Shown here piece by piece: positions 18,001-27,400 of a stretch of 64,000 bases of DNA (within the stretch, counting starts at the first letter, position 1; each line of letters starts with the position of its first letter). The position numbers and the translations under genes were made by a program. The DNA comes from Croceimicrobium hydrocarbonivorans. GTDB lineage: Bacteria; Bacteroidota; Bacteroidia; Flavobacteriales; Schleiferiaceae. The stretch covers positions 310,001 through 374,000 of the forward strand of contig NZ_CP060139.1 of assembly GCF_014524565.1 (NCBI RefSeq), read 5' to 3'. The notes beneath the pieces are model-generated. The model was given only the letters and a program-made list of their open reading frames with translations, was not told where the DNA came from and ran no database searches.

Positions 18001-21000
18001 AATGGAGCATGGAAAAATAGCTCCCAGTAATAAAGGCCATAAGGTCCGCTAAATTCTACCTGCTGGTTATCGTAGTACTTAGGATCCTTTAACACCGGTC
18101 CAGACAAAGGAGCTTGCAATTGGGCGGTGGTTGGGGATAAAGCATCAAAGGGCTTAGTAACATTTACCGGGGCTTGTTGCATGCTTAAATCCAAAGCAGA
18201 ATTTACGCCCCCAAAACTCATCGCCTGACTGATAGGATATATAGCTCCGGTAGATAAGCGCTGAACATCAAACTGAAGAGAGTAGATATTATCATGCTCG
18301 TAGATGGTTACCGTATTTAGATCATCTGCAATAATTTCCGGATAGGCATAGGCTAAAGCAACCGGGCTATAGGACTTTAATACGCTAATGACTTTCGCAA
18401 CGGCAAGACTATCTCCCTGTAAATTCAACAACTTCGCAATGGAGAAGGTCGTAATGTTTGCTACCAGTTTATTGTTAATGGAACCATCAGGAAGAATAAA
18501 ATCATTCGGCGAAGTAGAGAGAATACCATAGTAAGTACTGGATTCTGAGCTAGAAATCTCCGAGCATTCGAAGGACTGTTCGGTTAACAAGAAGGAAGCT
18601 CGTTTTAGAAGATTGTATATTCTTATGGTTGCGGCATCCGAATCACCCAGGCCTAAAAGACTGGCAAGTGTTGAAATTGTTAAGCCATCAACAAGATCAT
18701 AATTCGTAGTGCCATCGCCATTGATATAATTGTTAGGACTCTTCTGCAATAGCGAATAATACCCATTTGCCTTATCGAGGGTGATATCGCTTGAAACAAA
18801 AGATTCCGGACTTAAGACAAATCCACCAATCGATAGCTGATCACTGATCTTCTCAAAATCTTTTATCGCAATCTTCTGCTTTCCATTTTCAGCCGCCTTC
18901 AGGACAGTTATTACATTGTCTGCTTCATCATTCGAAATATTCAGCAGTCGGGCCATCGAAAACTTAGTGGCACTATCTACTAATGAGGCATTTACAGTAC
19001 CATTAGGATTGATGTAGTTATTTGGGCTGGTAGACAGAATGCTGTAGAAAGCTTCCGACTGTGATTTGGTGATACTGGCCGATACAAATGCGTCGGTTTG
19101 TAAAACTGGTAAGATGTTCTCGATAACATGGTTGGTTGCCGTTAGCAAGAAGGACTCTATACCATCATTAAAAATGAAGGTATTAGGCTGATTCTTGACC
19201 TGAACTACGGTAGAACTGGGAGCGATATCGGAGAACAAAATCAATGAGCCATAATACAGTTCAAAGAATCTTGTTTGGATCAGATAAGCGGTTTCATCAG
19301 AAATACTAAGGGCATTTCCAATGCTTTGCACCGTTTCTGAAAGTGCAGCCTTGGTAATTACATCATTAGCATCTAAAACAGCACTGAGATTTGCTTTTAT
19401 AGCGCCAAAGAGACTGGAGGACTCGGTGCTATCTATATAAGGATCAACAATAAAGCTATCAGCCGTGACTTTTACCGGACCTTTTTCAACATTTATATAG
19501 GCTTGGCTAACACCATTACTATTATTGGTTTGAACCGTCCGGTAATCAGACGTAATGGCCAGTTTGTCTTCACCGATTTCAACTCCGAAGGTTGGACTGA
19601 TTGAATTCGATAAAGTATTCTCTTCCAGCAGAACATATTCGTTTTGCCGCAGAACAATGCCATTGCTTGAGGTTTCATCAATAACATAACTACCACAAAG
19701 AGGTATGCTTCCGTTCAGATTGAAGAATTCCAATTGTTCTAAATGGAAGTAGGCATTCACCAGCATTTGTTTAAAGGCAAATACGGCGGCAGAATCAGAG
19801 TTAGAGGGAATATCAGGGGCAGTACTTAATACCTCTGTCCCCACCAGTGGCCCGAAGTAAACAATCAGCTTTTCAGCAGATGATTTTTCCACACCAATGT
19901 ATTTAGCCGACTTGGTATTTATAACTGAAACGCTCTTCCAGCAAGGGGCTTCAACATCCGTAAACTGTGAATAGAAGGAACCATAAATATTCCCCTTGCT
20001 TAAAAGCACATTCACTGGAACATTAGAGACCAAAGTTTGAGGCTGGATCCATTTCCCATTAAAATTGTAATAGGAGTATTTGATGCTGGCATTGGTAATT
20101 ATGCGGGTATCACTTTTCACATCGGTAGATGAGCCCGTTTCTCCGCTTAAGCCATTGGTTTCTTTGCTGGTACTGATTTCCAGCCAGAAGACAAATAGCT
20201 TATTAAATGCATATACAGGTGTTATATGCTCAGAATCAATTTTGATGTTTATTTCCTTCCACTCAGACCAAAGAAATGAGCTGTCGCCAGAGCAGTCGCC
20301 TACTTTCTCGCGGGTCATGTAATAAAACTGGTAAGGTTGTTCTTGGGTACGGGCTATGGTGTAAAGTGTATCTACCGGTCCCCTTTCCTGATCTTCAACG
20401 ATAGTTTGATAGGCATCTACGTATTTCAGTTTTGCATATTGGGCAAATCCGTCCAGGTATTTCACATAGGCCGACTCTACCAAATCTTTGCTAACCTCAC
20501 CTTGCATTAAGGTACTTTCCAGGCTTTTAAATAAGGAGGTTTTTGATTGCCTTAAACTGGGTTCGATGTAATTTTCAGGATATAAGAAAATCTCGCGATT
20601 AGCTTGCCAAACACGGTAAGACATCATCCACTCCCACCATTCCTCCGGTATATCATCGCTAGTTATATCAACCTCTTTTTCAAGATTCAAGCGACAACGC
20701 TGTAAGTACATTTGCGCCGCATTTAATGCTTCTTTGATCAATGATATTTCGGAGCATCCGCTGTTCTCCGGATCAATCATCAAGAACTCGTAAAGGTTTT
20801 CGGGCGTTTTTAAATCAGACCAGGTCTTGTTAAGAGTCCAGATACTAATCCACAAAAGCGCGTCGCGTTTCTTCTCTTCTATGGCTGATTCTACCTGCTT
20901 CAATAGAGTTTGGTCATCAGACCTGGAGGATGATTGAAGGCTTAAAATCAGTTTGGATGAAGTACTTTGATAAATTGACCAGTATGCGCTTTCTGCCTTT

Positions 21001-24000
21001 AGCTTTGTTACGGCATTCAGCTCTGTTAGGAAATAAACATCGGTTTTAAGCCTAGTTGCCAGTCCAAAGACGGATTGAACACTGACAATGTCTTCCAAGG
21101 TCCTACAGCCCTTGGCATTTAAAGACAACTGACCAATGATATAGGTATATTGTTGTTCATTCCAATTGGTGAGCGCACAGATTTTAGAGATGAGGCTTGA
21201 AGCACTTGGAGCCGGAGTAGACCAAACCAAATCCAGGTATCCGATCAAGTCATTATCAACATCACCAAAGTCATTTACCAGGTTTTTTAATCCTGCTATG
21301 GACAATAAGGCTCCCAAGGTGTAGGTATTATCGCCTGCTAATGAGTAGGCTTTAGGGCTCATACAAACACTAGCAAACTGCTCTGCTGTTAGAACTAAAA
21401 GTCTTTGAAGCATTAAAATCTTCGAGCAGTTCAACAAGAAGGTTTGGACCTTCTGATCGTTTTGAGGACTGGAAGGAGCAATGAATATCTCCAAATACTT
21501 TAAATCCCCCTCATTCACCGCTCCAATTGCCGATGAAGCGATTGCCTCAGTGACATTAAAAAAGGCCCCTAACTGATTCGCAAACAACTCATTTTGATGA
21601 GTCATGATGCTATCTAGCTTGGAAGTAATAAACTCGCGCTGTGTAGGACTAGTGGTTGTTTGTAAATCCTGAAGTGTATCTGTTACATAAGTTTGTTGCG
21701 CCTTAGTAAGGGCCTTACCGGGCGCTGGACCAATTTTAATGGCTGACCAATTAATACTGGTCAGGAGCTTAATGATCTGCCCCTTCTCGTCCAGAATATT
21801 TTGTGATTGAAGCGCTTCAAAAATTTGTGTGGATTCATCACTACTTATAACTACCGATGAATCATTTACGGCAAAGGAACTTGGCTGTGCATATTTTCCA
21901 ATAAAAATCACAGCCCAATCATCGCTGCTTAAACTCGATGAAGCTTTAATTATCAGTCCATTGGCATCAATAAATCCGCGTGCACTTAAGCCTGCAAATA
22001 CTTGGGCCGATTCAATATTGGTGAGTTTACTGAAGGCAAATGAGCCAGCGCTGCATACTGCCCCTTGCAGTACTTTCCTTACGGTATCCTGAAAGGCGGA
22101 AACAGCGTTGACATTGAAACCACTATTTACATAAGGACTAATGTTGTCTATACTAATCTGGTTTATCGCAAAATTCAAGTCGTAAACGGTAAATCCGGAC
22201 TTCTGAATTTTGGCAGCGATATCTAAAACATTCAGCAGGCTGTCTCGATCAAATATTGCCTTAATGAGCTTGTTTTGCGTGTTTCCGGTTAGTGCCAACA
22301 ACAGGAGGTACTGATCTATGCTAATGTTTAGGTGCTGCGCAAGCATGATATGACGGTATAGCGTCGAAAGATTGGGCACCGTTAATTCTATTGTTGCTAC
22401 ATCACCAAAAACGGCATTCGCTACTTTCAGAATATCATCCTCACTAGCCGGAATTCCTTTAATTAAGATTTCCCCTTTACTAACTAGTTCTTTGCTTGCA
22501 TCGGAAGGATTAGTCGCTTGGTATTTAACTTGATCGACAACGTATAGAAAGGCTGTATCTCCATACAAGGGGTTTACAAAGCTGGTAGCGGAGGCAGCAA
22601 TGCTTGGGTGATAAGGTTCTCCCGCCTGACTGAGGTAATTCTTGGTGTTAAATAGCTGATCAAAAGGAGCCTGAGAAATTGATCCGTCTCCTACCCCAAT
22701 GGTTTGAATATCGAACCACATGCAGTTCAATAGGCCTAGATCCAGTCCGTATTGCGATGCAGCTAATTGGACCTTAGCAAGCTCCACAAAATTTGCATCG
22801 TCAATGTCATCTACCTGTAGGGTCATTAAAACCCAGTTCAGCATTTTATAAGGCCAAGCCAATAATTGGGATAACCTAATGAAGCGGTTAAGGCGATCTA
22901 AGGTGTTTATATCCTGATTGGCAATGGTACTGGGGTCGCCATCTATAATGCTTAAATATTGTTTGTCTGCCAAGCTTCCATTAATGAATAGCGTATGCGG
23001 AATTACTCCTTGGTTTGAGCTGCCATTAAGGCTGCCATTCCAGGCTGATGCTTCCCAAGGCTGACCCAGCCCTTTGCTCCATTTTCCGGTAAATGATGAG
23101 CCATCTGATTCAAAGGTAAATTCGATGTCACCCTCAGTGGCCGGGGAAGCCATGGTGGCACTGCTCCACTGCCCTTTCATGACTTTCCCCTCAATTGCGG
23201 CCACAATTTTACCATCGGTGCCATAAGTCCCGGTAATTGTGCTACCCACCTGGCTTAGGGTCATATTAGGACCAAACTGAGATAATTTATAGGTGCCCGA
23301 AACGTCAAAAATTTCCTTGGCGCTAAGATTTTGGGTAAACAAACTCTTTAGCTCCGTAATATTTAGGCCGGTCTGTTGCAAAAAGGTATCCACCTCATCC
23401 AGCCCATTCAGTGATCCGCTTTTCACGGTCAGGCCATAGTTCTTGCTTAGCACTTCAGCGAGATTGGCAGGGTCTTGTGCTTTAAGATTAGCTACTTGCT
23501 CCACCGAAAGCCCTAGAATTTTGCCGGCGCTATCAATGGTGATCTTGTTATCGGTAGAGAGTACTTTTGCTACATCGTACAAACTTGAACCTTGCTGCTT
23601 AAGGGCTGCCACAATTTTTTCAAGGGGCAGGTGAAAAGGAAGATTAAAGGGGAAATAAGTGTTCGCGAGGCTTAAGAATAGATCATTATCGATCAAAGCA
23701 CCTTCGCTGGCCAGAGCACTTTCTAATGTGTTAACTAATATCTCATTGACAATATTGAGATAGGGAATTATAGTATTGGTGTTTTCACAGGTCAGGTCAA
23801 TTTTTTCAATATCTGGTCTACGATCAAAAAAGTGAAGGCCATCAGGAATATTGGAATTGGGCTGGGTAATACCAATGTCAATGATGCGCAATAAGTCCAC
23901 CAGATAAGCCGCTGGACCTAGAATAGACTTGCATTCAGAGCAATCGCAATAATCGAGATCACCAAAAAAATCCTGGTAACTGTTTAGATCTTCAAAGGTT

Positions 24001-24440
24001 TGACTGACAGAATCTGGGACATTGTTTACCGTCAGATTTTTAAAGCTAGAACCAGCCAGGTTTTTAGCAGAAGCCACCAAATGCATCACCTTTGATTTAG
24101 TAGCCAGAGCATTGCTATATATGGTTTCAGCCCTTTTTGTTCCGTCTGTACCTAAAAGCTTGCTGAAATCCTCAATGAAGACTCCTCTGTTTAGATTGCA
24201 AATCTTAATGCAGGAATCGAGTCCATTATCCAATAAGATCAAGGCATCATTCTCATCTGGGCAAATGCGGATCATTCGCTGATAGGCCATGAGTTCATCT
24301 ATAGTAGCCTCTTTATTAGAGTCTTTAATGATCAGTTTGGCCAGCTCCTCTTTGTTTAAAAAGTTGAAAGAGGAAATATCGAATCCCGGATTATCTTTTA
24401 GAATGCGATTTAATTTCTGAGGACTAATAGAGTTATTCAT
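15003..24440 (-). CDS. tcA-like: TcA-type Tc toxin subunit (pore-forming translocation channel), 3145 aa
   Basis: It carries the TcA hallmark near residues 163-182 (CSECKSILGPAAYLVDLL). Further along are the neuraminidase-like beta region (residues about 1300-1500), the YYWELFFHAPFLVASML motif (about 2135-2155) and a long coiled coil from about 2520. A hydrophobic hairpin (about 2587-2627; VAAYLAPCIFGF) should form the membrane tip of the pore. From about 2840 to the end is the TcB-binding domain, with the typical PFEETGAVSTWTLSMP. Members assemble as pentamers with a translocation channel that is injected by syringe-like action. Length is typical for large TcA proteins. Extra parts are a beta-barrel insert (about 378-470) and PNNYI repeats (1677-2250). 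There is no signal peptide. The gene follows the BC gene by 47 bp. Confidence 0.93.
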   Translation of the reverse strand: MNNSISPQKLNRILKDNPGFDISSFNFLNKEELAKLIIKDSNKEATIDELMAYQRMIRICPDENDALILLDNGLDSCIKICNLNRGVFIEDFSKLLGTDGTKRAETIYSNALATKSKVMHLVASAKNLAGSSFKNLTVNNVPDSVSQTFEDLNSYQDFFGDLDYCDCSECKSILGPAAYLVDLLRIIDIGITQPNSNIPDGLHFFDRRPDIEKIDLTCENTNTIIPYLNIVNEILVNTLESALASEGALIDNDLFLSLANTYFPFNLPFHLPLEKIVAALKQQGSSLYDVAKVLSTDNKITIDSAGKILGLSVEQVANLKAQDPANLAEVLSKNYGLTVKSGSLNGLDEVDTFLQQTGLNITELKSLFTQNLSAKEIFDVSGTYKLSQFGPNMTLSQVGSTITGTYGTDGKIVAAIEGKVMKGQWSSATMASPATEGDIEFTFESDGSSFTGKWSKGLGQPWEASAWNGSLNGSSNQGVIPHTLFINGSLADKQYLSIIDGDPSTIANQDINTLDRLNRFIRLSQLLAWPYKMLNWVLMTLQVDDIDDANFVELAKVQLAASQYGLDLGLLNCMWFDIQTIGVGDGSISQAPFDQLFNTKNYLSQAGEPYHPSIAASATSFVNPLYGDTAFLYVVDQVKYQATNPSDASKELVSKGEILIKGIPASEDDILKVANAVFGDVATIELTVPNLSTLYRHIMLAQHLNISIDQYLLLLALTGNTQNKLIKAIFDRDSLLNVLDIAAKIQKSGFTVYDLNFAINQISIDNISPYVNSGFNVNAVSAFQDTVRKVLQGAVCSAGSFAFSKLTNIESAQVFAGLSARGFIDANGLIIKASSSLSSDDWAVIFIGKYAQPSSFAVNDSSVVISSDESTQIFEALQSQNILDEKGQIIKLLTSINWSAIKIGPAPGKALTKAQQTYVTDTLQDLQTTTSPTQREFITSKLDSIMTHQNELFANQLGAFFNVTEAIASSAIGAVNEGDLKYLEIFIAPSSPQNDQKVQTFLLNCSKILMLQRLLVLTAEQFASVCMSPKAYSLAGDNTYTLGALLSIAGLKNLVNDFGDVDNDLIGYLDLVWSTPAPSASSLISKICALTNWNEQQYTYIIGQLSLNAKGCRTLEDIVSVQSVFGLATRLKTDVYFLTELNAVTKLKAESAYWSIYQSTSSKLILSLQSSSRSDDQTLLKQVESAIEEKKRDALLWISIWTLNKTWSDLKTPENLYEFLMIDPENSGCSEISLIKEALNAAQMYLQRCRLNLEKEVDITSDDIPEEWWEWMMSYRVWQANREIFLYPENYIEPSLRQSKTSLFKSLESTLMQGEVSKDLVESAYVKYLDGFAQYAKLKYVDAYQTIVEDQERGPVDTLYTIARTQEQPYQFYYMTREKVGDCSGDSSFLWSEWKEINIKIDSEHITPVYAFNKLFVFWLEISTSKETNGLSGETGSSTDVKSDTRIITNASIKYSYYNFNGKWIQPQTLVSNVPVNVLLSKGNIYGSFYSQFTDVEAPCWKSVSVINTKSAKYIGVEKSSAEKLIVYFGPLVGTEVLSTAPDIPSNSDSAAVFAFKQMLVNAYFHLEQLEFFNLNGSIPLCGSYVIDETSSNGIVLRQNEYVLLEENTLSNSISPTFGVEIGEDKLAITSDYRTVQTNNSNGVSQAYINVEKGPVKVTADSFIVDPYIDSTESSSLFGAIKANLSAVLDANDVITKAALSETVQSIGNALSISDETAYLIQTRFFELYYGSLILFSDIAPSSTVVQVKNQPNTFIFNDGIESFLLTATNHVIENILPVLQTDAFVSASITKSQSEAFYSILSTSPNNYINPNGTVNASLVDSATKFSMARLLNISNDEADNVITVLKAAENGKQKIAIKDFEKISDQLSIGGFVLSPESFVSSDITLDKANGYYSLLQKSPNNYINGDGTTNYDLVDGLTISTLASLLGLGDSDAATIRIYNLLKRASFLLTEQSFECSEISSSESSTYYGILSTSPNDFILPDGSINNKLVANITTFSIAKLLNLQGDSLAVAKVISVLKSYSPVALAYAYPEIIADDLNTVTIYEHDNIYSLQFDVQRLSTGAIYPISQAMSFGGVNSALDLSMQQAPVNVTKPFDALSPTTAQLQAPLSGPVLKDPKYYDNQQVEFSGPYGLYYWELFFHAPFLVASMLNTNQQFSSAEDWYQFIFNPTQQTKYLTKNEFIAKGPKDLSTEDLGTFYGILTQAPNNYIDAKGNVSSLITTSSPFAISSLLSISFDQGQEIYNLLENYYLSKPWVKAWRFNPFRNYKLQTLVENLTNCAQITEYNDDPFVPDAIARLRIGAYEKTIVMHYIDNLLDWGDSEFRQYSWESITTARMLYTYALDLLGPKPLDLGACEASIPVTFQDIAARYKDGKIPQFLIDMEHLSAMTGTSSLSHVSANANKPFNDLGYYFCIPENDQLNAYWDRVEDRMYKIRHCLNIDGEAQPLPLFQAPINPMDLVRAASQGGNVLSIASQQQQNISNYRFTYLIQQAKSFVQIVSGFGTTLLGILEKSDNEALAMLHLNQSSQILNMTLSVKSKQLEGLQSQLDGLNESLQSAQNQQEFYASLISSGYNAAENTSLAYMQASIDIQAVMAGIQGVSVAAYLAPCIFGFSDGGMKFGDAVNMGSQMLATTAQILTQESGSSQTIAQFQRRAEEWGLQKQNAQFSVAQIQDQIESMQANISSSEQEIAIQKKQIEQNQDQLDFYKSKFTNQELYQWMIGQVSSVYFQAYNLALGSALMAQMAYNYELDREDSFVAFGYWDSLHKGLLAADGLNLALAQLENAYTLNHERRMEIEKTISLKSINPEAFYAFKSGANAGSLKFSLTEELFDRDFPGHYCRRIKSVSVSIPAIVGPYQNIHASLVQNSNMVVLQANKDTVNYAIYATAAQKSGTAPQEPSASELRQNWASSQQVVLSKGSGDSGLFTVNMDDPRYLPFEETGAVSTWTLSMPPANNQIDFSSISDIILSVKYTAKDGGSAFANEVLGLYTQQKPQYQNIRINSIAINQAFASTWYQLFQSAPDGSNQQFLSIPISDNLVLPNLSNVELNQIVIQFDTASGSSIQSNTSGVSLQVGSAAAVPVQIANNRGTILASDLQKITDWHGVDWKFIFTNTELPELCSDGKLDADKLLNITLFISYTSAL
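17691..17843 (-). repeat. PNNYI module 4 in TcA (residues 2200-2250)
   Basis: Encodes FYGILTQAPNNYIDAKG and then the loop SSLITTSSPFAISSLLSI, ending in GQEIYNLLENYY. It is separated from the three clustered units by about 175 residues that include the conserved YYWELFFHAP block. Confidence 0.75.
18375..18533 (-). repeat. PNNYI module 3 in TcA (residues 1970-2022)
   Basis: Encodes YYGILSTSPNDFILPDG, then ITTFSIAKLLNL and VISVLKS. The central motif is diverged (PNDFI for PNNYI) but spacing and all hydrophobic positions are kept. It is 70 bp from module 2. Confidence 0.75.
18603..18761 (-). repeat. PNNYI module 2 in TcA (residues 1894-1946)
   Basis: Encodes YYSLLQKSPNNYINGDG, then a Thr-rich stretch, SLLGLG and IYNLLK. 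The same pattern as modules 1, 3 and 4; it is 124 bp downstream of module 1 in reading order. Confidence 0.78.
18886..19049 (-). repeat. PNNYI module 1 in TcA (residues 1798-1852)
   Basis: Encodes FYSILSTSPNNYINPNG, then SARLLNIS-type core (ARLLNIS) and VITVLKAAEN. This is the closest match in sequence to the unit in the Hint-like gene. Confidence 0.8.
19257..19412 (-). repeat. Diverged PNNYI-type module 0 in TcA (residues 1677-1728)
   Basis: Encodes LFGAIKANLSAVLDAND, then ALSETVQSIGNALSISDE and a helix LIQTRFFEL. The PNNYI core is lost, but the length, Leu/Ile spacing, Asp-Ala turn and helical end match the other units, so it is offered as a diverged copy. Confidence 0.5.
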
Positions 24441-24487
24441 GGTCGGACCTATTTTTTTAAATGCTATTGTTCAATATTCCCTTAGCC

Positions 24488-27400
24488 TTACATAGACTCT
24501 TCGAGCTTAAAGCCAGCTTCAATCCTGAGTGTTCTAATCACTTCTCGTCTAATATCCAGGTATTCTTTTCCTGAGTTACTATAAGTTCTTCGGGTACTTT
24601 TATCTTCCGGATAGGGAATTAGAATCTCAGAACCTAAACCTTCTTCCGCGGCTATTCTGGCAATCACGCCTGTTGGTATAGTGGGGTGGAAATCTGTAGT
24701 TGAAAGAAAGAGGGGCACCGGATCTTCCATGCCTTTTATGGAAAGCATAACCTCGCGGATGAGTGCCATATCCTCCTCTTTCATTGCTGATTCTGAGCGA
24801 GGAAAAGTGAAGATCACCCCTTGGAAAGGGGTCCCAGTAATTTCCGATATACTTGCCAGGGTTCTATCCGACTCGTACAGTGGTAGCTTGGTGACATCAA
24901 AGTCCCTCGTATACTCATAGATTTGTTTTTCCCATCCCTTTTTGATCTCATAAGGTTGGCGTATAACTATGGGATCATGCTTGGTTGATGTTGTTTCCCA
25001 CTTAAATTGAGTATGAATTACCGGGGCGTCTACTTCAGGTTTAAAGAAGTGATTGTCAGCTTTAATTACTTCTGGTAACTCTTCTTTATCTGCTCCCCCT
25101 GAACCAATCACGGTAAAATAATGCCGTACGCCCGTCTTCCTAATTAGTGATCTACTTTGATGCCCTGATGTTCGGATCAGAGAATTCCCAATGTATTTAG
25201 CTGTCATCCCCACCGCTTCAAACCCGTACTTGATCATTCTACCATCTGGGTCGTGAAACTTTATAGGATTAGACTTTACAAATGCGAAGACATTCATCCC
25301 GTCTACTGTTCCTGCGGGATCGGCCTTTATCCAACGTCCCAGCCATGGTGCATAATACCGGGCACCATAATAGTAAAGGCCCGTGCTGAGATCTCTTTCT
25401 TTTCCGGCATACCGGTATTCTTTCAACTGAACTTCAGCGCTGCTTTCGCCGGTAATTAGGGCCGTTCCTCCATAAGGGAAATACTCTTCGTAGCTAATTA
25501 ATTGAGCTTGTTCATCCAGCTCCAGCGCCACACTGCCCAAATGATTACCCAATTGAAAACGAAACTGCCTGCTGCCTTCTTTACCTGGATCCTTCTTGTC
25601 TGTTGTTATCGTATAAATGATGGCAAGGCATTGTTGACCATCCATTACTCTTAAGCTGTGGCGTTCGAAGTTTAGATTGTTAGCGGAGATACTATTGCTG
25701 AAGTTTTGTTTCACTTCATAGTTATCGAGGTAAAGCTTTTGCTCAATTTGTGAAATGCTACCTTGATGCTGCCATTGCTCATTTACTTTACGGCTGCGCA
25801 TTTCACGGCTGTCATAAACGTAATAGTCGGCATCATCCAATTCACCCGGACGGGTGATGGTGGCCGCTTTTACCAAGTTTTCACAACAGTTAAAGGACAA
25901 TTGAACCGTTCCATTAATGATAATGTCCCGCATATTCCCCGATTCATCGTAGGTATATCCACTTAGGCGGTTGGAGTTCTCTTCAACCGGAAGCAATCGA
26001 TTAACATTGCCAGAATTGGCAGTACGTTTCTTTGCAATGAGATTCCCGGAATCATCATATTGATAAGTGGCGGAATAGTTTTCCAACTTAGTACTGTCAT
26101 TAATGGAGGGCGGAGGGCCATAGATACTTTCCATGAAGCTCCCCTCAGAAGCATTATTCTTGTACGTATTGGCATTAATTCCGATATGCTGCCGCCCTGT
26201 GGCCTTAAGGAGCCGGTACAAGGCATCATAACTGTAGTTTAAAATCGGATTTACCTTTTGATTGGCATGAAATACGGCCGCAATGCTATTATCTACAATC
26301 TGGCTTACGTTACCAACGGGGTCATAAGTGTAGTCTAGATCCTGTAATACTTTCGAAGCCTTATCGCCTATATAAGTGCTTTTAAGCTGGCTTAAGCGAA
26401 GTGTTGTCACTTCATATTGATAGCTAGACTGCACCCCGTTTCCATACTCCACCAAGCTGCGTTGCCCTTTTGCATCGTAGCTAATGTTATCGATTATGGA
26501 TTGAGATGTTTGGTCGCTAAAGGAGGTATTGATGGATTTGAGTAGTCCCCGAAGACTGTAGTTTGAACTGATTTTTGACTTATCCGCTTTGGTTTCACTA
26601 AGGGTCATACCCAAAGCATTATATTCGAAACTACTGGTATATTTATCCGGATTTAAAGTGACAGGATTATTCCAATCTAGGGCTGTTTTGTACTCCGTGG
26701 CCATTTGCCGAGAGTTACTAAGCTCCTTAGCAAACATGGTGTAGCCCTGGTAGTTGATGATGCCTGATAGATCTTTCAGCTCTACTAATTGCCCCTTGAG
26801 ATTATAATCTGAAGCATTGTTCAAACTGTCTCCATAACTAAATACTTCAACCAGATTAAAGGATGCATAATTGCTTACAAGTCCGGGGCTTTGGATCTTC
26901 TTTACATGAAGGCTTGTTTTTCGTTGCAATTGATCATAGCTGATCAACTGACAATAGGAGCGCGGACTCCAAGACCATAATTGATGGTTAAATAAGTTGC
27001 TTACATTATTCTTCGTTCCGGCATCAATGCTATCAATAGAGCTGGGCTCCTTGGCTCCCATAGCATATTGATAGTTAAAGTTGTAATAAGACTTAGCCTG
27101 ACTGATATTGGCATAATACAAGCGCGGATCTATACTTTGAAGAACACGTCCTTGTATATCTGGAACATAATAGGAGAATAAAGCATTTTGCTTGAGCAGA
27201 TCGGTGGTGGCTTCCAGCAGTTTATCATACTTTGTTGGTAGTTGCAATTTGAAGCCCGGCTGATAGGCCTGGAATTTCTCTGTAAGGAAAGTTAATGTAG
27301 GATGCTCGGTATCTGTTTTCAGATAAGCTGCGCTTTTCAAAGCTTGCCAAAGATCTTGGGAGCTTACAGAACTGCCTTTCACTATGCTTTCAAAGGCATC

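Noticed and set aside
25963..26229. Minus-strand 88-residue frame inside the TcBC gene
   Set aside because: It is in another frame of the Rhs repeat region and has no independent support.
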